From assembly GCF_033095965.1 (NCBI RefSeq), contig NZ_AP026801.1, positions 1,136,001 through 1,200,000 of the forward strand: a stretch of 64,000 bases of DNA, written 5' to 3'. Below, piece after piece: positions 9,936-18,839 of the stretch. The notes beneath the pieces were generated by a model. It worked only from the letters and a program-made list of their open reading frames with translations. It was not told the DNA's origin and ran no database searches. The position numbers and the translations under genes were made by a program. The stretch is from Xylocopilactobacillus apis (GTDB taxonomy: Bacteria > Bacillota > Bacilli > Lactobacillales > Lactobacillaceae). The number at the start of each line of letters is the position of its first letter. Within the stretch, counting starts at the first letter, position 1.

Positions 9936-11390
9936 CTAATTTTGTAATAAATCTATTGCCTTTTTCTGCATTGGATCTTGTTTTTGTTCCAACTCACTCA
10001 AAGCACGTAAAACTTCCTGTACTGTACTTTCATCGATTGTGCCATTTACACTAATTTTTCTTTTTGTTTGAAAATCTTTAACTGCATTTTCTGTAGCATC
10101 ATCAAAAATACCTTTTTGATTTCCTGGTTGGTACCCTAGAGCTAACAAGCCTTTTTGAATTGTTTTAACATTTCCTGAAACATCGCCTTTCTTTAAAGGC
10201 TTTTTAACATCATTAATAATTAAATTGGTATATTCGGGATAATTTACCACATAATCGGGCTTAATTCCTTTGTGATGAATCCAACTTCCATCGGGGGTTA
10301 GCCATTTAGCAATCGTCATTTTTAACTCAGCATCATCAGGTAACTCTACAACTGATTGAACCGTTCCTTTACCAAAAGACTTTTTGCCAACAACGGGAAT
10401 ATTACTTGATTTTAAAGCTGCGGTAAATATTTCAGCAGCACTAGCACTATCGCCATCAATTAAAACAACTGTTGGTTCAGTAACTTTAAATCCTCCATCC
10501 ATTTTAGGACCAGCATCATAAACAGTTAAATCACTCTTTTGCCTTCCTTGAACCTGCATAATGGTTTTCCCATCTTTCACGAACATACTGGACATTGAAA
10601 GAGCTTGTTTTAATTCACCACCAGGATTTCCTCTCATATCAACAACGAATTTCTTAGCCCCTGACTTACGTAAACTAGTAATAGCCTTTTTAAATTCGCT
10701 CGTTGTAGGATTTGAAAAAGTTGATACCGATAAATATCCGATATTTTTTGTCAGCATTTTGTGCTTAACAGTTTCAATTGGAATAGTATCTCTGGTCATC
10801 TTAAAATCAATATCTTTACTGCCCCTTCTTACCGTAACAGTAACAGAAGTTCCTTTTTTACCTCTAATTAATTTAGTGACTTCAGTTGACCTTTTTCCGA
10901 GAACCGATTTTCCATTAACCTTAACGATGATATCTTTAGATCTAATTCCGGCTTTTTTTGCTGGTGTCCCACTGACGGTGCTGTCAACAACAATTAACTT
11001 ATTTTTTTCCATCACTGTCACACCAATTCCCACAATACTAGAGGATATTGTGTCAGTTAAAGATTGGGCCTCCTGCTTATCTAAATATGTAGTATAAGGA
11101 TCATCTAGACTATCAAGCATTCCTTTAATTGACCCATTAGTTAATTTTGTTTCATCAACGGGCTGATAATATTTTGTTTTAATTAAATTTTTTACTTGAC
11201 TTAAATAATCATCATTCGATTCTTTTTTTGTCGACTTTTGTGTCTCAGAACTTTCAGAATGACGTTCTGTTACAGGTTTTTGGGTATGGGGGATGAAAAA
11301 ACCTATTAAAACCCCAATTGCTAAAACTAAAATTCCAACTAAAAAAGTCCGAATTTTGCTATTAGAATGAGAATTATCCGTATTATTCAT
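9936..11390 (-). CDS. CtpA-like S41 carboxy-terminal processing protease
   Basis: Exported Ser/Lys protease anchored by a transmembrane helix at about residues 14-34. A charged linker follows, then a PDZ domain (about 110-195) and the S41 catalytic region. The Ser lies in GDSASAAEIF (about 315-317) and the general-base Lys in SFGKGTVQS (about 341). A peptidoglycan-binding type 1 domain occupies the C-terminus (about 400-465), which suggests action at the cell wall. The 484 aa length matches Gram-positive CtpA/CtpB. The physiological substrate cannot be read from sequence. Confidence 0.92.
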   Translation of the reverse strand: MNNTDNSHSNSKIRTFLVGILVLAIGVLIGFFIPHTQKPVTERHSESSETQKSTKKESNDDYLSQVKNLIKTKYYQPVDETKLTNGSIKGMLDSLDDPYTTYLDKQEAQSLTDTISSSIVGIGVTVMEKNKLIVVDSTVSGTPAKKAGIRSKDIIVKVNGKSVLGKRSTEVTKLIRGKKGTSVTVTVRRGSKDIDFKMTRDTIPIETVKHKMLTKNIGYLSVSTFSNPTTSEFKKAITSLRKSGAKKFVVDMRGNPGGELKQALSMSSMFVKDGKTIMQVQGRQKSDLTVYDAGPKMDGGFKVTEPTVVLIDGDSASAAEIFTAALKSSNIPVVGKKSFGKGTVQSVVELPDDAELKMTIAKWLTPDGSWIHHKGIKPDYVVNYPEYTNLIINDVKKPLKKGDVSGNVKTIQKGLLALGYQPGNQKGIFDDATENAVKDFQTKRKISVNGTIDESTVQEVLRALSELEQKQDPMQKKAIDLLQN

Positions 11391-11416
11391 AATTTAATTA
11401 TATTTCACTTCCAATT

Positions 11417-12010
11417 TTATTTATTAAGATAACCATTAAATACTATTCGATCATTTGCTAAATCAACCGCATCAACTCTAAAACTTAGATTTTTATTAAA
11501 CTGAATTTTTTCTAATGCAATCACAACTTCTACATTTTTAGAATCAATTGAAATGAATTTTGGAAGCTTTACTTGTGTTTCAATCAACTGAAGAACCCGC
11601 TTTAGGGAAATATTTAAATTACCCATTGAAACAACTTCCGGTTTTAACAATAAATCTTTATTTGCTAACACAGATACATTCATAATCAATCTAAAACGAA
11701 GCGGTTGACCAAAAATCTTAATTGTCCCAGTTAATTGGGCATCGTCACTTAAAACAAAATTTAAACGTAAATCTTTGGAATTTAACTTAGTTAAATATTC
11801 ATTTACAATTGAATTAAATTGCTTTTTGTTCATGACAACTTGAAAATTAGGACTTTTTTTACTAATCGTTGTCTCAACTTTATGATATGCCGGTTTTTCA
11901 AGAAAAAGTCGACTATATAGAAAAAGGGATAAGCCACATATTATTCCGACTAACCCTATAAATAGCCACTTCCAAATATTTATTTTTCTTTTATTTACTC
12001 TTTTATTCGT
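11417..12010 (-). CDS. ypmS: YpmS-like DUF2140 membrane-anchored protein, apparent ACG start
   Basis: A 197 aa product with an N-terminal membrane helix (WKWLFIGLVGII…) and an extracytoplasmic domain of YpmS/DUF2140 type (LTGTIKIFGQPLRF, FNGYLNK at the end). The first ATG in frame is at 11833, which would remove the membrane helix. Upstream the frame is open to a TGA at 12017-12019. The only well-placed Shine-Dalgarno site (AGGTGA) sits six bases before the codon ACG at 12008-12010, one base away from ATG. I therefore place the start there. A T-to-C mutation, sequencing error or genuine weak start are all possible. It follows the ypmR-like gene by ten bases, the same pair as in Bacillus. Confidence 0.75.
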   Translation of the reverse strand, partial: TNKRVNKRKINIWKWLFIGLVGIICGLSLFLYSRLFLEKPAYHKVETTISKKSPNFQVVMNKKQFNSIVNEYLTKLNSKDLRLNFVLSDDAQLTGTIKIFGQPLRFRLIMNVSVLANKDLLLKPEVVSMGNLNISLKRVLQLIETQVKLPKFISIDSKNVEVVIALEKIQFNKNLSFRVDAVDLANDRIVFNGYLNK

Positions 12011-12020
12011 TTGAAGTCAC

Positions 12021-12842
12021 CTAAATTAATTTATATTTTTTAATTAAATTAAATAATTCATTTGCAATTAAACTATAACCCAAACCGTTGGGATGAACAT
12101 CATCAGATTTTGATAAATATCGATTAATTATTTTACCATCAACAGTTTTTTTGGCAGATTTGCTATTAATAAAATTGTTTGTATCTTGATAAAAAGTTTT
12201 CGGATTTTTATGAACAATTTCAACAATTATATTATTCCACTCCTCAAAAAGATTATTTAGATCCTTAATATCATTAAAATACAAATAAAATGGGTTATAA
12301 ATTCCAATTACTATTATATTTGCCTTAGGATTAAGTCTTCTTAATTCTTTTAAGGATTCCGTCATATTTTTCTTAAATAGCTGAGCTTTAGGGATGAATT
12401 CTTTTTTTTCTAACTTAAAAAAATTATTTTGAATAGTATAAATCATGTCGTTTCCGCCCATATCAAGCGTAATTAATTTAGAATCAACAACCGATTTTCT
12501 TAAATTTGAATCAGAGAATATCCGCTTTTTGATCTGACTGGAAGTCTTCCCGGTATAGCCAAAATTATGAGTTTTAACTATAAGATGGTCTTCAGTCTCA
12601 ACTCGATCTTTAAGTGCTCCAACAAAACCTTCGTTCTTGTTGGTATCACCAATTCCACGCGTAATTGAATCACCAATCGCTGCATATTCGATAGTTCTTT
12701 GAGGAGTCTCAACTTGTTTAATATTTTTTGGACGGGGAACAAAAACACTTAAACCAAGAAAAGTTATCAAACAAATTATTAAAAAAAACAAAATTGCTTT
12801 TAAAAAAGCTAATTTTTTTCCTTGCATTTTACTTAACTGCAC
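12021..12842 (-). CDS. YpmR-like SGNH/GDSL hydrolase
   Basis: Membrane-anchored esterase/lipase-type hydrolase. A transmembrane helix spans about residues 11-33. Block I is AIGDSITRGIGD with the nucleophile Ser, block III includes DMGGNDMIY with the oxyanion Gly-x-Asn-Asp, and block V is SDDVHPNGLGY with the catalytic Asp and His. The 273 aa length is normal for extracellular GDSL proteins. The adjacency to ypmS and degV matches the Bacillus ypmR-ypmS region. The substrate is unknown; lipid or cell-wall acyl groups are plausible. Confidence 0.88.
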   Translation of the reverse strand: MQLSKMQGKKLAFLKAILFFLIICLITFLGLSVFVPRPKNIKQVETPQRTIEYAAIGDSITRGIGDTNKNEGFVGALKDRVETEDHLIVKTHNFGYTGKTSSQIKKRIFSDSNLRKSVVDSKLITLDMGGNDMIYTIQNNFFKLEKKEFIPKAQLFKKNMTESLKELRRLNPKANIIVIGIYNPFYLYFNDIKDLNNLFEEWNNIIVEIVHKNPKTFYQDTNNFINSKSAKKTVDGKIINRYLSKSDDVHPNGLGYSLIANELFNLIKKYKLI

Positions 12843-12847
12843 TCAAA

Positions 12848-13684
12848 TTAATAATAAATTACCGCCATCGCCTTTTCTCCGGTGTGAGTAGCAATAACGG
12901 GCCCTGTTTCAGATAAAAAGACAGGTACTTCTGGTCTTAGTGCATGAATTTTTTCTTCCAGTTCTTTGCCATAATCATAAGCATCAACGTGAGAAAGTCC
13001 TACTGCATGTAAATCAGGAATCTGAGTAAATTTATTAATTAATTCGTCAAAATATTGCTCAATCCCCCTCATACTTCGAGTTTTTTTAACTGGTACTAAT
13101 TCTTGATCTTTTAACTGAATAATAAGCTTTAACCTGATTAAAGTGGACATCATTCCAGTTACTCTACTAATTCTGCCGCCTTTAATTAAATTTGTTAGCG
13201 TTGGAAAAGCTAAATAAAGACCTGTTTCATTTTTAATTTGTTCAATTTCTTTTAAAATTTCATCCATGGTGGCACCATTTTCTGCCATTTCAGCAGCTTT
13301 AAGAACCTGAAATCCTTGTGCACGGTCAGTAAAATCACTATCGACCACTGTAACGTCTCCGTGACTAATTTTTGCTGCTTCACGAGCAACATTTACTGTC
13401 CCGCTTAATGAAGATAGCATATGGATAGAAAGAATCGTTTTATCTTGACTAGCGTATTTACTATAGACGCCTACAAAATCTCCTAATGATGGCTGACTAG
13501 TCTTTGGAAGGTTTTTTGCTTCCTTCATTTTTTCGACAAATTCTGTCGGCGTAATATCAATTCCATCAATATAGTTTTTACCATCAACTTCAATTCTTAA
13601 TGGAACGACTTCAATATGATATTTTTCAATTTCTTCATCACTAAGTCTAACCGAAGAGTCGGTAACAATTTGAATTTTACTCAA
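12848..13684 (-). CDS. DegV family fatty-acid-binding protein
   Basis: DegV/FakB-like protein, 278 aa, starting KIQIVTDSSV. The family binds a fatty acid and presents it to a FakA-type kinase. Typical blocks are TSQPSLGDFV, ILSIHMLSSLSGT, VVDSDFTDRAQGFQVL and the C-terminal GPVIATHTGEKAM. The longest frame begins at 13726, but GAGG six bases before a TTG at 13682-13684 decides this shorter start, which also matches the usual family N-terminus. The 5' region carries the long palindrome at 13722-13748. Whether it works as a FakB is inferred from family membership only. Confidence 0.9.
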   Translation of the reverse strand: MSKIQIVTDSSVRLSDEEIEKYHIEVVPLRIEVDGKNYIDGIDITPTEFVEKMKEAKNLPKTSQPSLGDFVGVYSKYASQDKTILSIHMLSSLSGTVNVAREAAKISHGDVTVVDSDFTDRAQGFQVLKAAEMAENGATMDEILKEIEQIKNETGLYLAFPTLTNLIKGGRISRVTGMMSTLIRLKLIIQLKDQELVPVKKTRSMRGIEQYFDELINKFTQIPDLHAVGLSHVDAYDYGKELEEKIHALRPEVPVFLSETGPVIATHTGEKAMAVIYY

Positions 13685-13721
13685 TTTTAACCTCACATTT
13701 GTTTGAAACTTCAAAATATTT

Positions 13722-13748
13722 ATCATCTAGTTTTTAAAACTAGATGAT
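13722..13748. promoter_or_regulatory. 27-bp perfect palindrome between divergent degV and hly3 (candidate operator)
   Basis: ATCATCTAGTTTT and its exact reverse complement flank a single T. A further copy of the half-site CATCTAG lies at 13758-13764, and a −10-like TATAAT (13751-13756) for hly3 lies between them. No T-run follows on either side, so a terminator is unlikely. The position upstream of two divergent genes favours a repressor or activator site; the protein is unknown. Confidence 0.6.
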
Positions 13749-13797
13749 GTTATAATACATCTAGACAAAAATTATAAAAAGGGGCTAAGCCTGAAAA

Positions 13798-14454
13798 ATG
13801 AAAACGACAACCGCAATCAATAATTACGAACATGAAATACAAATGGAAAAATTAACCGAATTTCTTAATGCCTTAACACATGGTTTTGCATTTATGATGT
13901 CCATTTTTGCAACCGTTCTACTAGTTCAAAAATCAAAAGGCAGCCCCCACTTACTATACCCCTTTTTGATTTTTGGGATTTCGTTAATTATTTTATATGC
14001 TGCATCAACATTATTCCATAGTTTAATTTTTACGCCAGCTAAGAAAATTCTCCAAAAAATTGACCACATTAGTATATACGTTCTAATGGCTGGATCATAT
14101 ACTCCGTATGCTTTAGTTGCAATTGGCGGGATAAAAGGGATTATTTTACTGGCAATTATTTATATAATCTGTTTACTTGGAGCTATCTATAAATTATCTT
14201 ATCTTGGAAAATTTAAGATTTTAGAAACTCTGGCATACATTGCTATTGGATGGATTAGCGTTTTATATTATAAGCCACTCCTAGCTTCTTTAGGACCTAT
14301 TGGGGTCGGGCTTTTGATTCTAGGTGGTTTAGCCTACTCGCTTGGAACAATTTTTTACGGTTGGAGAAATTTGTTATTTCATCATGTAATTTGGCATTTA
14401 TTTGTAATGGCCGGAAGCCTATTCATGTTTTTATCAGTTTATTATTTTCTTTAA
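13798..14454 (+). CDS. Hemolysin III family (PAQR-like) membrane protein
   Basis: A 218 aa protein with seven hydrophobic segments and the family signatures LTEFLNALTHGFAF (first His), ASTLFHSLIF (second His with Ser) and HHVIWHLFVMAG (last His pair). These His residues form the metal site of the PAQR superfamily. Bacillus relatives are called YplQ/Hly3, and their haemolytic role is doubtful. AAGGGG lies 13 bases before ATG. Its TAA shares bases with the stop codon of folA on the opposite strand. Confidence 0.9.
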   Translation: MKTTTAINNYEHEIQMEKLTEFLNALTHGFAFMMSIFATVLLVQKSKGSPHLLYPFLIFGISLIILYAASTLFHSLIFTPAKKILQKIDHISIYVLMAGSYTPYALVAIGGIKGIILLAIIYIICLLGAIYKLSYLGKFKILETLAYIAIGWISVLYYKPLLASLGPIGVGLLILGGLAYSLGTIFYGWRNLLFHHVIWHLFVMAGSLFMFLSVYYFL

Positions 14455-14942
14455 TCTATTTTATCAAATACTTCAAAAGTTAATTTATAACCTTTAGAAC
14501 TAAGCACATCTTTGGTGCTTATTTTTTTATATAATTTATAGTTTATTTCAGGCATGTAGAGATCACCTTCAAAATTACCATCAATCGTTGTTCGATAAAA
14601 TCTTTGAGCAAAAGGAATTGCTCCTTGATAAACATGAATCCCGCCTAAGATAAAAATATCATGATTTGGATTTTCTTTCTCAATTTCTTTAATTTCATCA
14701 ATCTTATTAATGATCAATACATCAGATTTTAAATTTTGACTTGTTAAAACAACATTAATTCGATTTTTTAACGGCCCGTTGGGCAGGGATTCAAATGTCT
14801 TACGTCCCATTACAACGATCTGCCCGGTGGTAACTTCTTTTAAATAGTTTAGATCCTCTGACATTTTAGGCCAAGGAAGCTGATTGGTTTTACTATTACC
14901 AATTAATCCATTTTGATCTTGCGCCCAAATCATTGCAATCAT
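14451..14942 (-). CDS. folA: Dihydrofolate reductase
   Basis: Reduces dihydrofolate to tetrahydrofolate with NADPH, recycling the product of thymidylate synthase. The N-terminus [12 protein letters not shown] and the segment [14 protein letters not shown] are diagnostic, followed by [12 protein letters not shown] and [10 protein letters not shown]. The 163 aa length is typical. The start ATG overlaps the thyA stop (ATGA), so the two are translationally coupled, a common arrangement. Tail-to-tail with hly3 with a four-base overlap. Confidence 0.96.
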   Translation of the reverse strand: MIAMIWAQDQNGLIGNSKTNQLPWPKMSEDLNYLKEVTTGQIVVMGRKTFESLPNGPLKNRINVVLTSQNLKSDVLIINKIDEIKEIEKENPNHDIFILGGIHVYQGAIPFAQRFYRTTIDGNFEGDLYMPEINYKLYKKISTKDVLSSKGYKLTFEVFDKID

Positions 14943-15889
14943 ACAGCCACCGGAGCAGAAATTTTTCCAGCAGAATGATAATTTAAAAGTTCGATATCAT
15001 CAATTTGATAGTCATCAATACTTTTTACATTAGGATTTATTTTTATTTCCGGCATTGATAAAATCGGATTTTGTAACTGCTGTTCAAATTGTTTCAGATG
15101 GTTTAAATAAATATGCACATCTCCAAAATCGATAATTAATTCTCCCACTTTTAAGTTAGTCAAATTCGCAATTAAATGATTAAGTAAAGCGTAACTAGCA
15201 ATATTAAAGGGTACGCCTAAAAATAAATCTGCTGAACGCTGATACATTTGTAAAGATAACTTACCATGATCAACATAAAACTGATACATCGTATGACAAG
15301 GCGGCAGCGCCATTGTAGGAACATCTTCTGGATTCCACGCCGTGACAATTATTCGGCGTGAATCAGGATGATGCTTGATTGTTTCGATTGCTTCTTGAAG
15401 CTGATCAATATGAGTGCCTCTTGACGTTTTCCAAGCCCGCCATTGTTTGCCGTAAATATTGCCTAAATTTCCATATTGTTTAGCAAAATTAACATCTGCA
15501 AGGATGTTTTCTGTAAATTTTTTTATTTCTGCTTCATAAATTTTTTTAAAATTTTCGTCATGCTGCGACCGATTGCCAAAGTCTGTCATATCAGGTCCGT
15601 GGTAATCGTTACTTTGAATGTACTTCTCAAAAGCCCATTCATCCCAAATGTGATTATTATTTTGTAATAAATATCTAATATTGGTATCTCCGTGAATAAA
15701 CCACAATAGCTCGCTTTTAATCAAAGAAAAAGGTACTCTTTTAGTAGTCAAAATGGGAAATCCTTCACTTAAATCAAATCTAAGCTGTCTGCCAAAAAGG
15801 CTCAGTGTACCAGTTTTTGTGCGATCATCTTTTTTATTTCCCGTTGTTAAAATTTCCTGTGCTAACTCAAGATATGTTTTTTCAGACAT
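14939..15889 (-). CDS. thyA: Thymidylate synthase
   Basis: Converts dUMP to dTMP using methylenetetrahydrofolate. The folate/dUMP segments [18 protein letters not shown] and WRAWKTSRG are present; the catalytic Cys is in [14 protein letters not shown], and [20 protein letters not shown] is the conserved nucleotide-binding block. The enzyme carries the long insertion typical of lactobacilli and is 316 aa. The start was set at the ATG six bases after GAGGG; an upstream TTG five codons earlier is less likely. Start overlaps the end of cca by eight bases. Confidence 0.97.
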   Translation of the reverse strand: MSEKTYLELAQEILTTGNKKDDRTKTGTLSLFGRQLRFDLSEGFPILTTKRVPFSLIKSELLWFIHGDTNIRYLLQNNNHIWDEWAFEKYIQSNDYHGPDMTDFGNRSQHDENFKKIYEAEIKKFTENILADVNFAKQYGNLGNIYGKQWRAWKTSRGTHIDQLQEAIETIKHHPDSRRIIVTAWNPEDVPTMALPPCHTMYQFYVDHGKLSLQMYQRSADLFLGVPFNIASYALLNHLIANLTNLKVGELIIDFGDVHIYLNHLKQFEQQLQNPILSMPEIKINPNVKSIDDYQIDDIELLNYHSAGKISAPVAV

Positions 15890-17096
15890 TGTTTTCCCTC
15901 GCAAAATTAATCATCACTCGATGATCATTTTCCAATTTTTCTTGTAAAACTTGACTCTCAATTAATTTTATCATTTTTCCTAAATGCACTCCGGGCTTAA
16001 AACCTGCTTCGTTAATTAAATCGTTACCTGTTATCTTTAAATCTTTAATACTATTAATCGGTAGTAAGTCATATTCCCTTAGTGGATTATTAACTAATTT
16101 TAAGTTATTGATCTTAGTTAAAATAAAAATTCCTTTTTCAATATTTTCTCTTTTTAATCCATATACCAAATGATAATCCAAAATCCCTTTTTGATATTTT
16201 TGGCAAAAAGAAAGAATTTCATTAACATTATTTATAATTTCGTTAGATGTTTTCCATTTATTTAATACTCGGTTAACCTGGTTAGCTGGAAAAATCTCTA
16301 AAATAAATAAAACTGCCCAAATTAGTACTTCATCAGAAAATCTAATTTTTTTATATTCATAATTTAAAATTTTTTCGATGCTATTTGATTGAAGATCAGG
16401 CATATATTCATAAATTTTTGAATCTTTAATTAGCTCAATGCCTTTTTGCCATCCTTCGCCCTGCATCATTTTGATAAATTCACTATGGATGCGTTCAATT
16501 GAAATATTTGAAAGCAGTGACACTTTTTCTTTTAACGCTAAATACGTATTATTTTCTAAACTAAAATTTAATTGACTGGTAAAACGAACTGCTCTAAATA
16601 TTCTCAAAGCATCTTCTTCAAAACGATCGTAAGGATTTAAAACACATTTAATGATTTTATTTTTTAGATCTTCAATTCCACCATAATAATCAATAATTTC
16701 TCCTTCAGGCGACATTGCCAGAGCGTTAATGGAAAAGTCCCTTCTTTTTAAGTCTTCCCTTAAATCATTAACAAATTTGACGTTCTCAGGGTGCCGATGA
16801 TCGAGGTAATCCCCATCATTACGAAAAGTTGTTATTTCATAATTTTCTCTTTTATAAACCACTGTAACAGTTCCATGCTGAATCCCAGTATCAAAACTAT
16901 GGGGAAATAATTTTTTTACCTCTTCGGGCAAAGCGTTGGTTGCAATATCAATATCATTAATTGGTTTATTTAATAAAAGATCGCGTAGACTTCCTCCTAC
17001 AAAATAAACCTCAAAGCCTGAGCTTTGAAGTTTATTCATGATGGGAAGTGCTCTTTGAAATTTTTCTGGAATATTTTTAAAATCTTCTTTAATCAT
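15882..17096 (-). CDS. cca: CCA-adding tRNA nucleotidyltransferase
   Basis: Adds the 3' CCA end to tRNAs. The class II head domain shows [20 protein letters not shown] with the metal-binding Asp pair, then [28 protein letters not shown] and the neck motif [15 protein letters not shown]. The 404 aa length matches Bacillus-type enzymes without an HD domain. It overlaps both the TPR gene upstream and thyA downstream by eight bases, so ypiA-cca-thyA-folA looks like one operon. Confidence 0.96.
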   Translation of the reverse strand: MIKEDFKNIPEKFQRALPIMNKLQSSGFEVYFVGGSLRDLLLNKPINDIDIATNALPEEVKKLFPHSFDTGIQHGTVTVVYKRENYEITTFRNDGDYLDHRHPENVKFVNDLREDLKRRDFSINALAMSPEGEIIDYYGGIEDLKNKIIKCVLNPYDRFEEDALRIFRAVRFTSQLNFSLENNTYLALKEKVSLLSNISIERIHSEFIKMMQGEGWQKGIELIKDSKIYEYMPDLQSNSIEKILNYEYKKIRFSDEVLIWAVLFILEIFPANQVNRVLNKWKTSNEIINNVNEILSFCQKYQKGILDYHLVYGLKRENIEKGIFILTKINNLKLVNNPLREYDLLPINSIKDLKITGNDLINEAGFKPGVHLGKMIKLIESQVLQEKLENDHRVMINFARENNV

Positions 17097-18363
17097 TTAG
17101 CTCTTGTTCATTTCTCAAATTTTCATACTCTGTGGCTATTTTATCATCAGTTGGTACTAATTTTAAATACATCTGCATCATTGCCAATATTGGTTTAATA
17201 TTTCTTTGCTTTTTAAAAAGCGTGATTAGATCTAATAAATAATCAGGCTCGTCCTGAAATTGATCGAAAACTGCTAACAAATTCTCTTGAGCCTTTGTTA
17301 GCTGATCTTGTCTAAGATACGCTTGCCCTAAATTCCATGATAAGCGAGGATCTAAACTTTCCTGACCTGATAATAACTCAATTGCTTCTTGATTTGATGA
17401 TTTTGACAAATAGATTAAAGATAAATTTATTAAAGCTTGAATATTTTCAGGGTCATTTTTCAATATCTTTTGATACCCACTAACTGCCTGCTCAAAATGG
17501 CCTAACTTTTGAGCTAACTGCGAAAATTTAAGTAATAGTTTAAAATCAAATTCATTAATTTCATAGCCTTTTAAAGCAATTTGATAGGCTTGGTCTAAAT
17601 TACCTGTCTCTTCATAAGAACTTGCTAAAACCAAGTAAATACTCGCATAATCAGGGGTTCTCTCTCTAAGTTCCTCTAAAGTATCAATAGATTTTTTAAA
17701 CTCATGAATTTCATAAAAAACTGTTCCTTTGATAAACAAATCATCGTCGCTTAGTAAAATATTATTAAATGTTTCATATATTTTTGCTGCTTGTTCAAAC
17801 TTTCCAGTAAAGTTTAAACAATTCGCATATCTAACTTTAATATTTTGACTTAAGTATGTAGTAACACCATTGTTTAAAAGCTTATTATAATAAAATATTG
17901 CTTTTTCATATTTACCCTCTGAATAAAGAAGTTCTGCCATCCCAAAAATTAAAGCTTGATTTGTAGGATCAATAGTTAAGGCTTGACTCAAAAGGGATTC
18001 GCTTACTTCATCCATTCCCATCGTTTGATAAATATCGGCCTTTTGCATCATTACAGCTAAATATTTTTCATCTTGCTCACTAATCTCATCCAACAGCAAA
18101 AGTGCAGAATCTGTATCACCATTTTCATTTAAAATATCGGCTAACATAATTTTGGCAGAAGAATTATTTGGATCTAAATCAATTAAATGACGAAAAATCA
18201 ATTCTGATTGATCAATACTTCCACTATCATATAAAGTTTCCCCTAGAACTTCTAAAGTTTGAGGATCATCATAATTTATTGCGTCCTGCACTGATTTAGT
18301 GAACCCTGTAATGTCACCTTGGCTTAACAAATCAAGTGCTTTTTTTGAAAATTTCTGTTTAAT
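17089..18363 (-). CDS. YpiA-like tetratricopeptide repeat protein, apparent ATT start
   Basis: About 424 aa composed almost entirely of degenerate TPR helices (for example GNLDQAYQIALKGYEI and GHFEQAVSGYQKIL), without signal peptide. Relatives next to cca in lactobacilli have no settled function; a protein-protein scaffold is likely. The first standard start in frame is TTG at 18330 but it has no ribosome binding site and cuts into the first helix. AGAGGG lies seven bases before an in-frame ATT at 18361-18363, adding the expected KQKFSKKALD N-terminal helix, so ATT is proposed as the start. If wrong, the gene begins at 18330. Confidence 0.8.
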   Translation of the reverse strand: MKQKFSKKALDLLSQGDITGFTKSVQDAINYDDPQTLEVLGETLYDSGSIDQSELIFRHLIDLDPNNSSAKIMLADILNENGDTDSALLLLDEISEQDEKYLAVMMQKADIYQTMGMDEVSESLLSQALTIDPTNQALIFGMAELLYSEGKYEKAIFYYNKLLNNGVTTYLSQNIKVRYANCLNFTGKFEQAAKIYETFNNILLSDDDLFIKGTVFYEIHEFKKSIDTLEELRERTPDYASIYLVLASSYEETGNLDQAYQIALKGYEINEFDFKLLLKFSQLAQKLGHFEQAVSGYQKILKNDPENIQALINLSLIYLSKSSNQEAIELLSGQESLDPRLSWNLGQAYLRQDQLTKAQENLLAVFDQFQDEPDYLLDLITLFKKQRNIKPILAMMQMYLKLVPTDDKIATEYENLRNEQELND

Positions 18364-18380
18364 TTTTTTTCCCTCTAATA

Positions 18381-18413
18381 AAAAAAAACCCAGTCAAGAC
18401 TGGGAATTATTTT
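18381..18413 (-). terminator. Rho-independent terminator of hup
   Basis: On the minus strand CCCAGTC-TT-GACTGGG is followed by eight T. It directly follows the hup stop codon and separates it from the TPR gene. Confidence 0.9.
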
Positions 18414-18417
18414 TAAA

Positions 18418-18693
18418 CTATTTAACAGATTCTTTTAAAGCTTTTCCAGCTTTAAAAGCAGGCACTTTACTAGCTGGAATTTGAATTTCTTTTCCAGTTT
18501 GTGGATTACGGCCAGTCCGAGCAGCACGCTCTCTCACTTCAAAAGTACCAAAACCGATAAGTTGAACCTTACCGCCTTTAGTTAAAATGTCTTGAATAGA
18601 ACTAAATACTGCATCAACTGCACGAGTAGCATCTTTTTTTGTAAGATTTGTACTTTGTGCAACTGTATCAATTAAATCTGACTTATTAGCCAT
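18418..18693 (-). CDS. hup: DNA-binding protein HU
   Basis: Small histone-like protein that bends and compacts DNA as a dimer. The 91 aa sequence has the standard HU blocks: N-terminal [11 protein letters not shown], then [18 protein letters not shown] and the beta-arm [15 protein letters not shown] with the intercalating Pro. GGAGG lies ten bases before ATG. A promoter at 18764-18792 and a strong terminator on the other side show it is transcribed alone, as is usual for an abundant protein. Confidence 0.98.
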   Translation of the reverse strand: MANKSDLIDTVAQSTNLTKKDATRAVDAVFSSIQDILTKGGKVQLIGFGTFEVRERAARTGRNPQTGKEIQIPASKVPAFKAGKALKESVK

Positions 18694-18763
18694 ATTAGAA
18701 TAACCTCCAAAAAATCAATGGAAAATGAAACACGAAGTCGATTGTCTCTTCTTTCCGTACATC

Positions 18764-18792
18764 AATTTAGCACAAACTTCCTCATGCCGCAA
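18764..18792 (-). promoter_or_regulatory. hup: promoter of hup
   Basis: TTGCGG and TAAATT are separated by 17 bases on the minus strand, with the start codon about 70 bases downstream. It is the best sigma-A match in the der-hup gap. Confidence 0.6.
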
Positions 18793-18839
18793 GTTATTTA
18801 TAACAAATTTTACTGAATCACCAAATATCTCTTGAATTA

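Noticed and set aside
10561-11097. 178-codon plus-strand frame opposite ctpA
   Set aside because: It lies entirely antisense to the conserved PDZ and S41 domains, has no ribosome binding site and no recognisable motif; a shadow frame.
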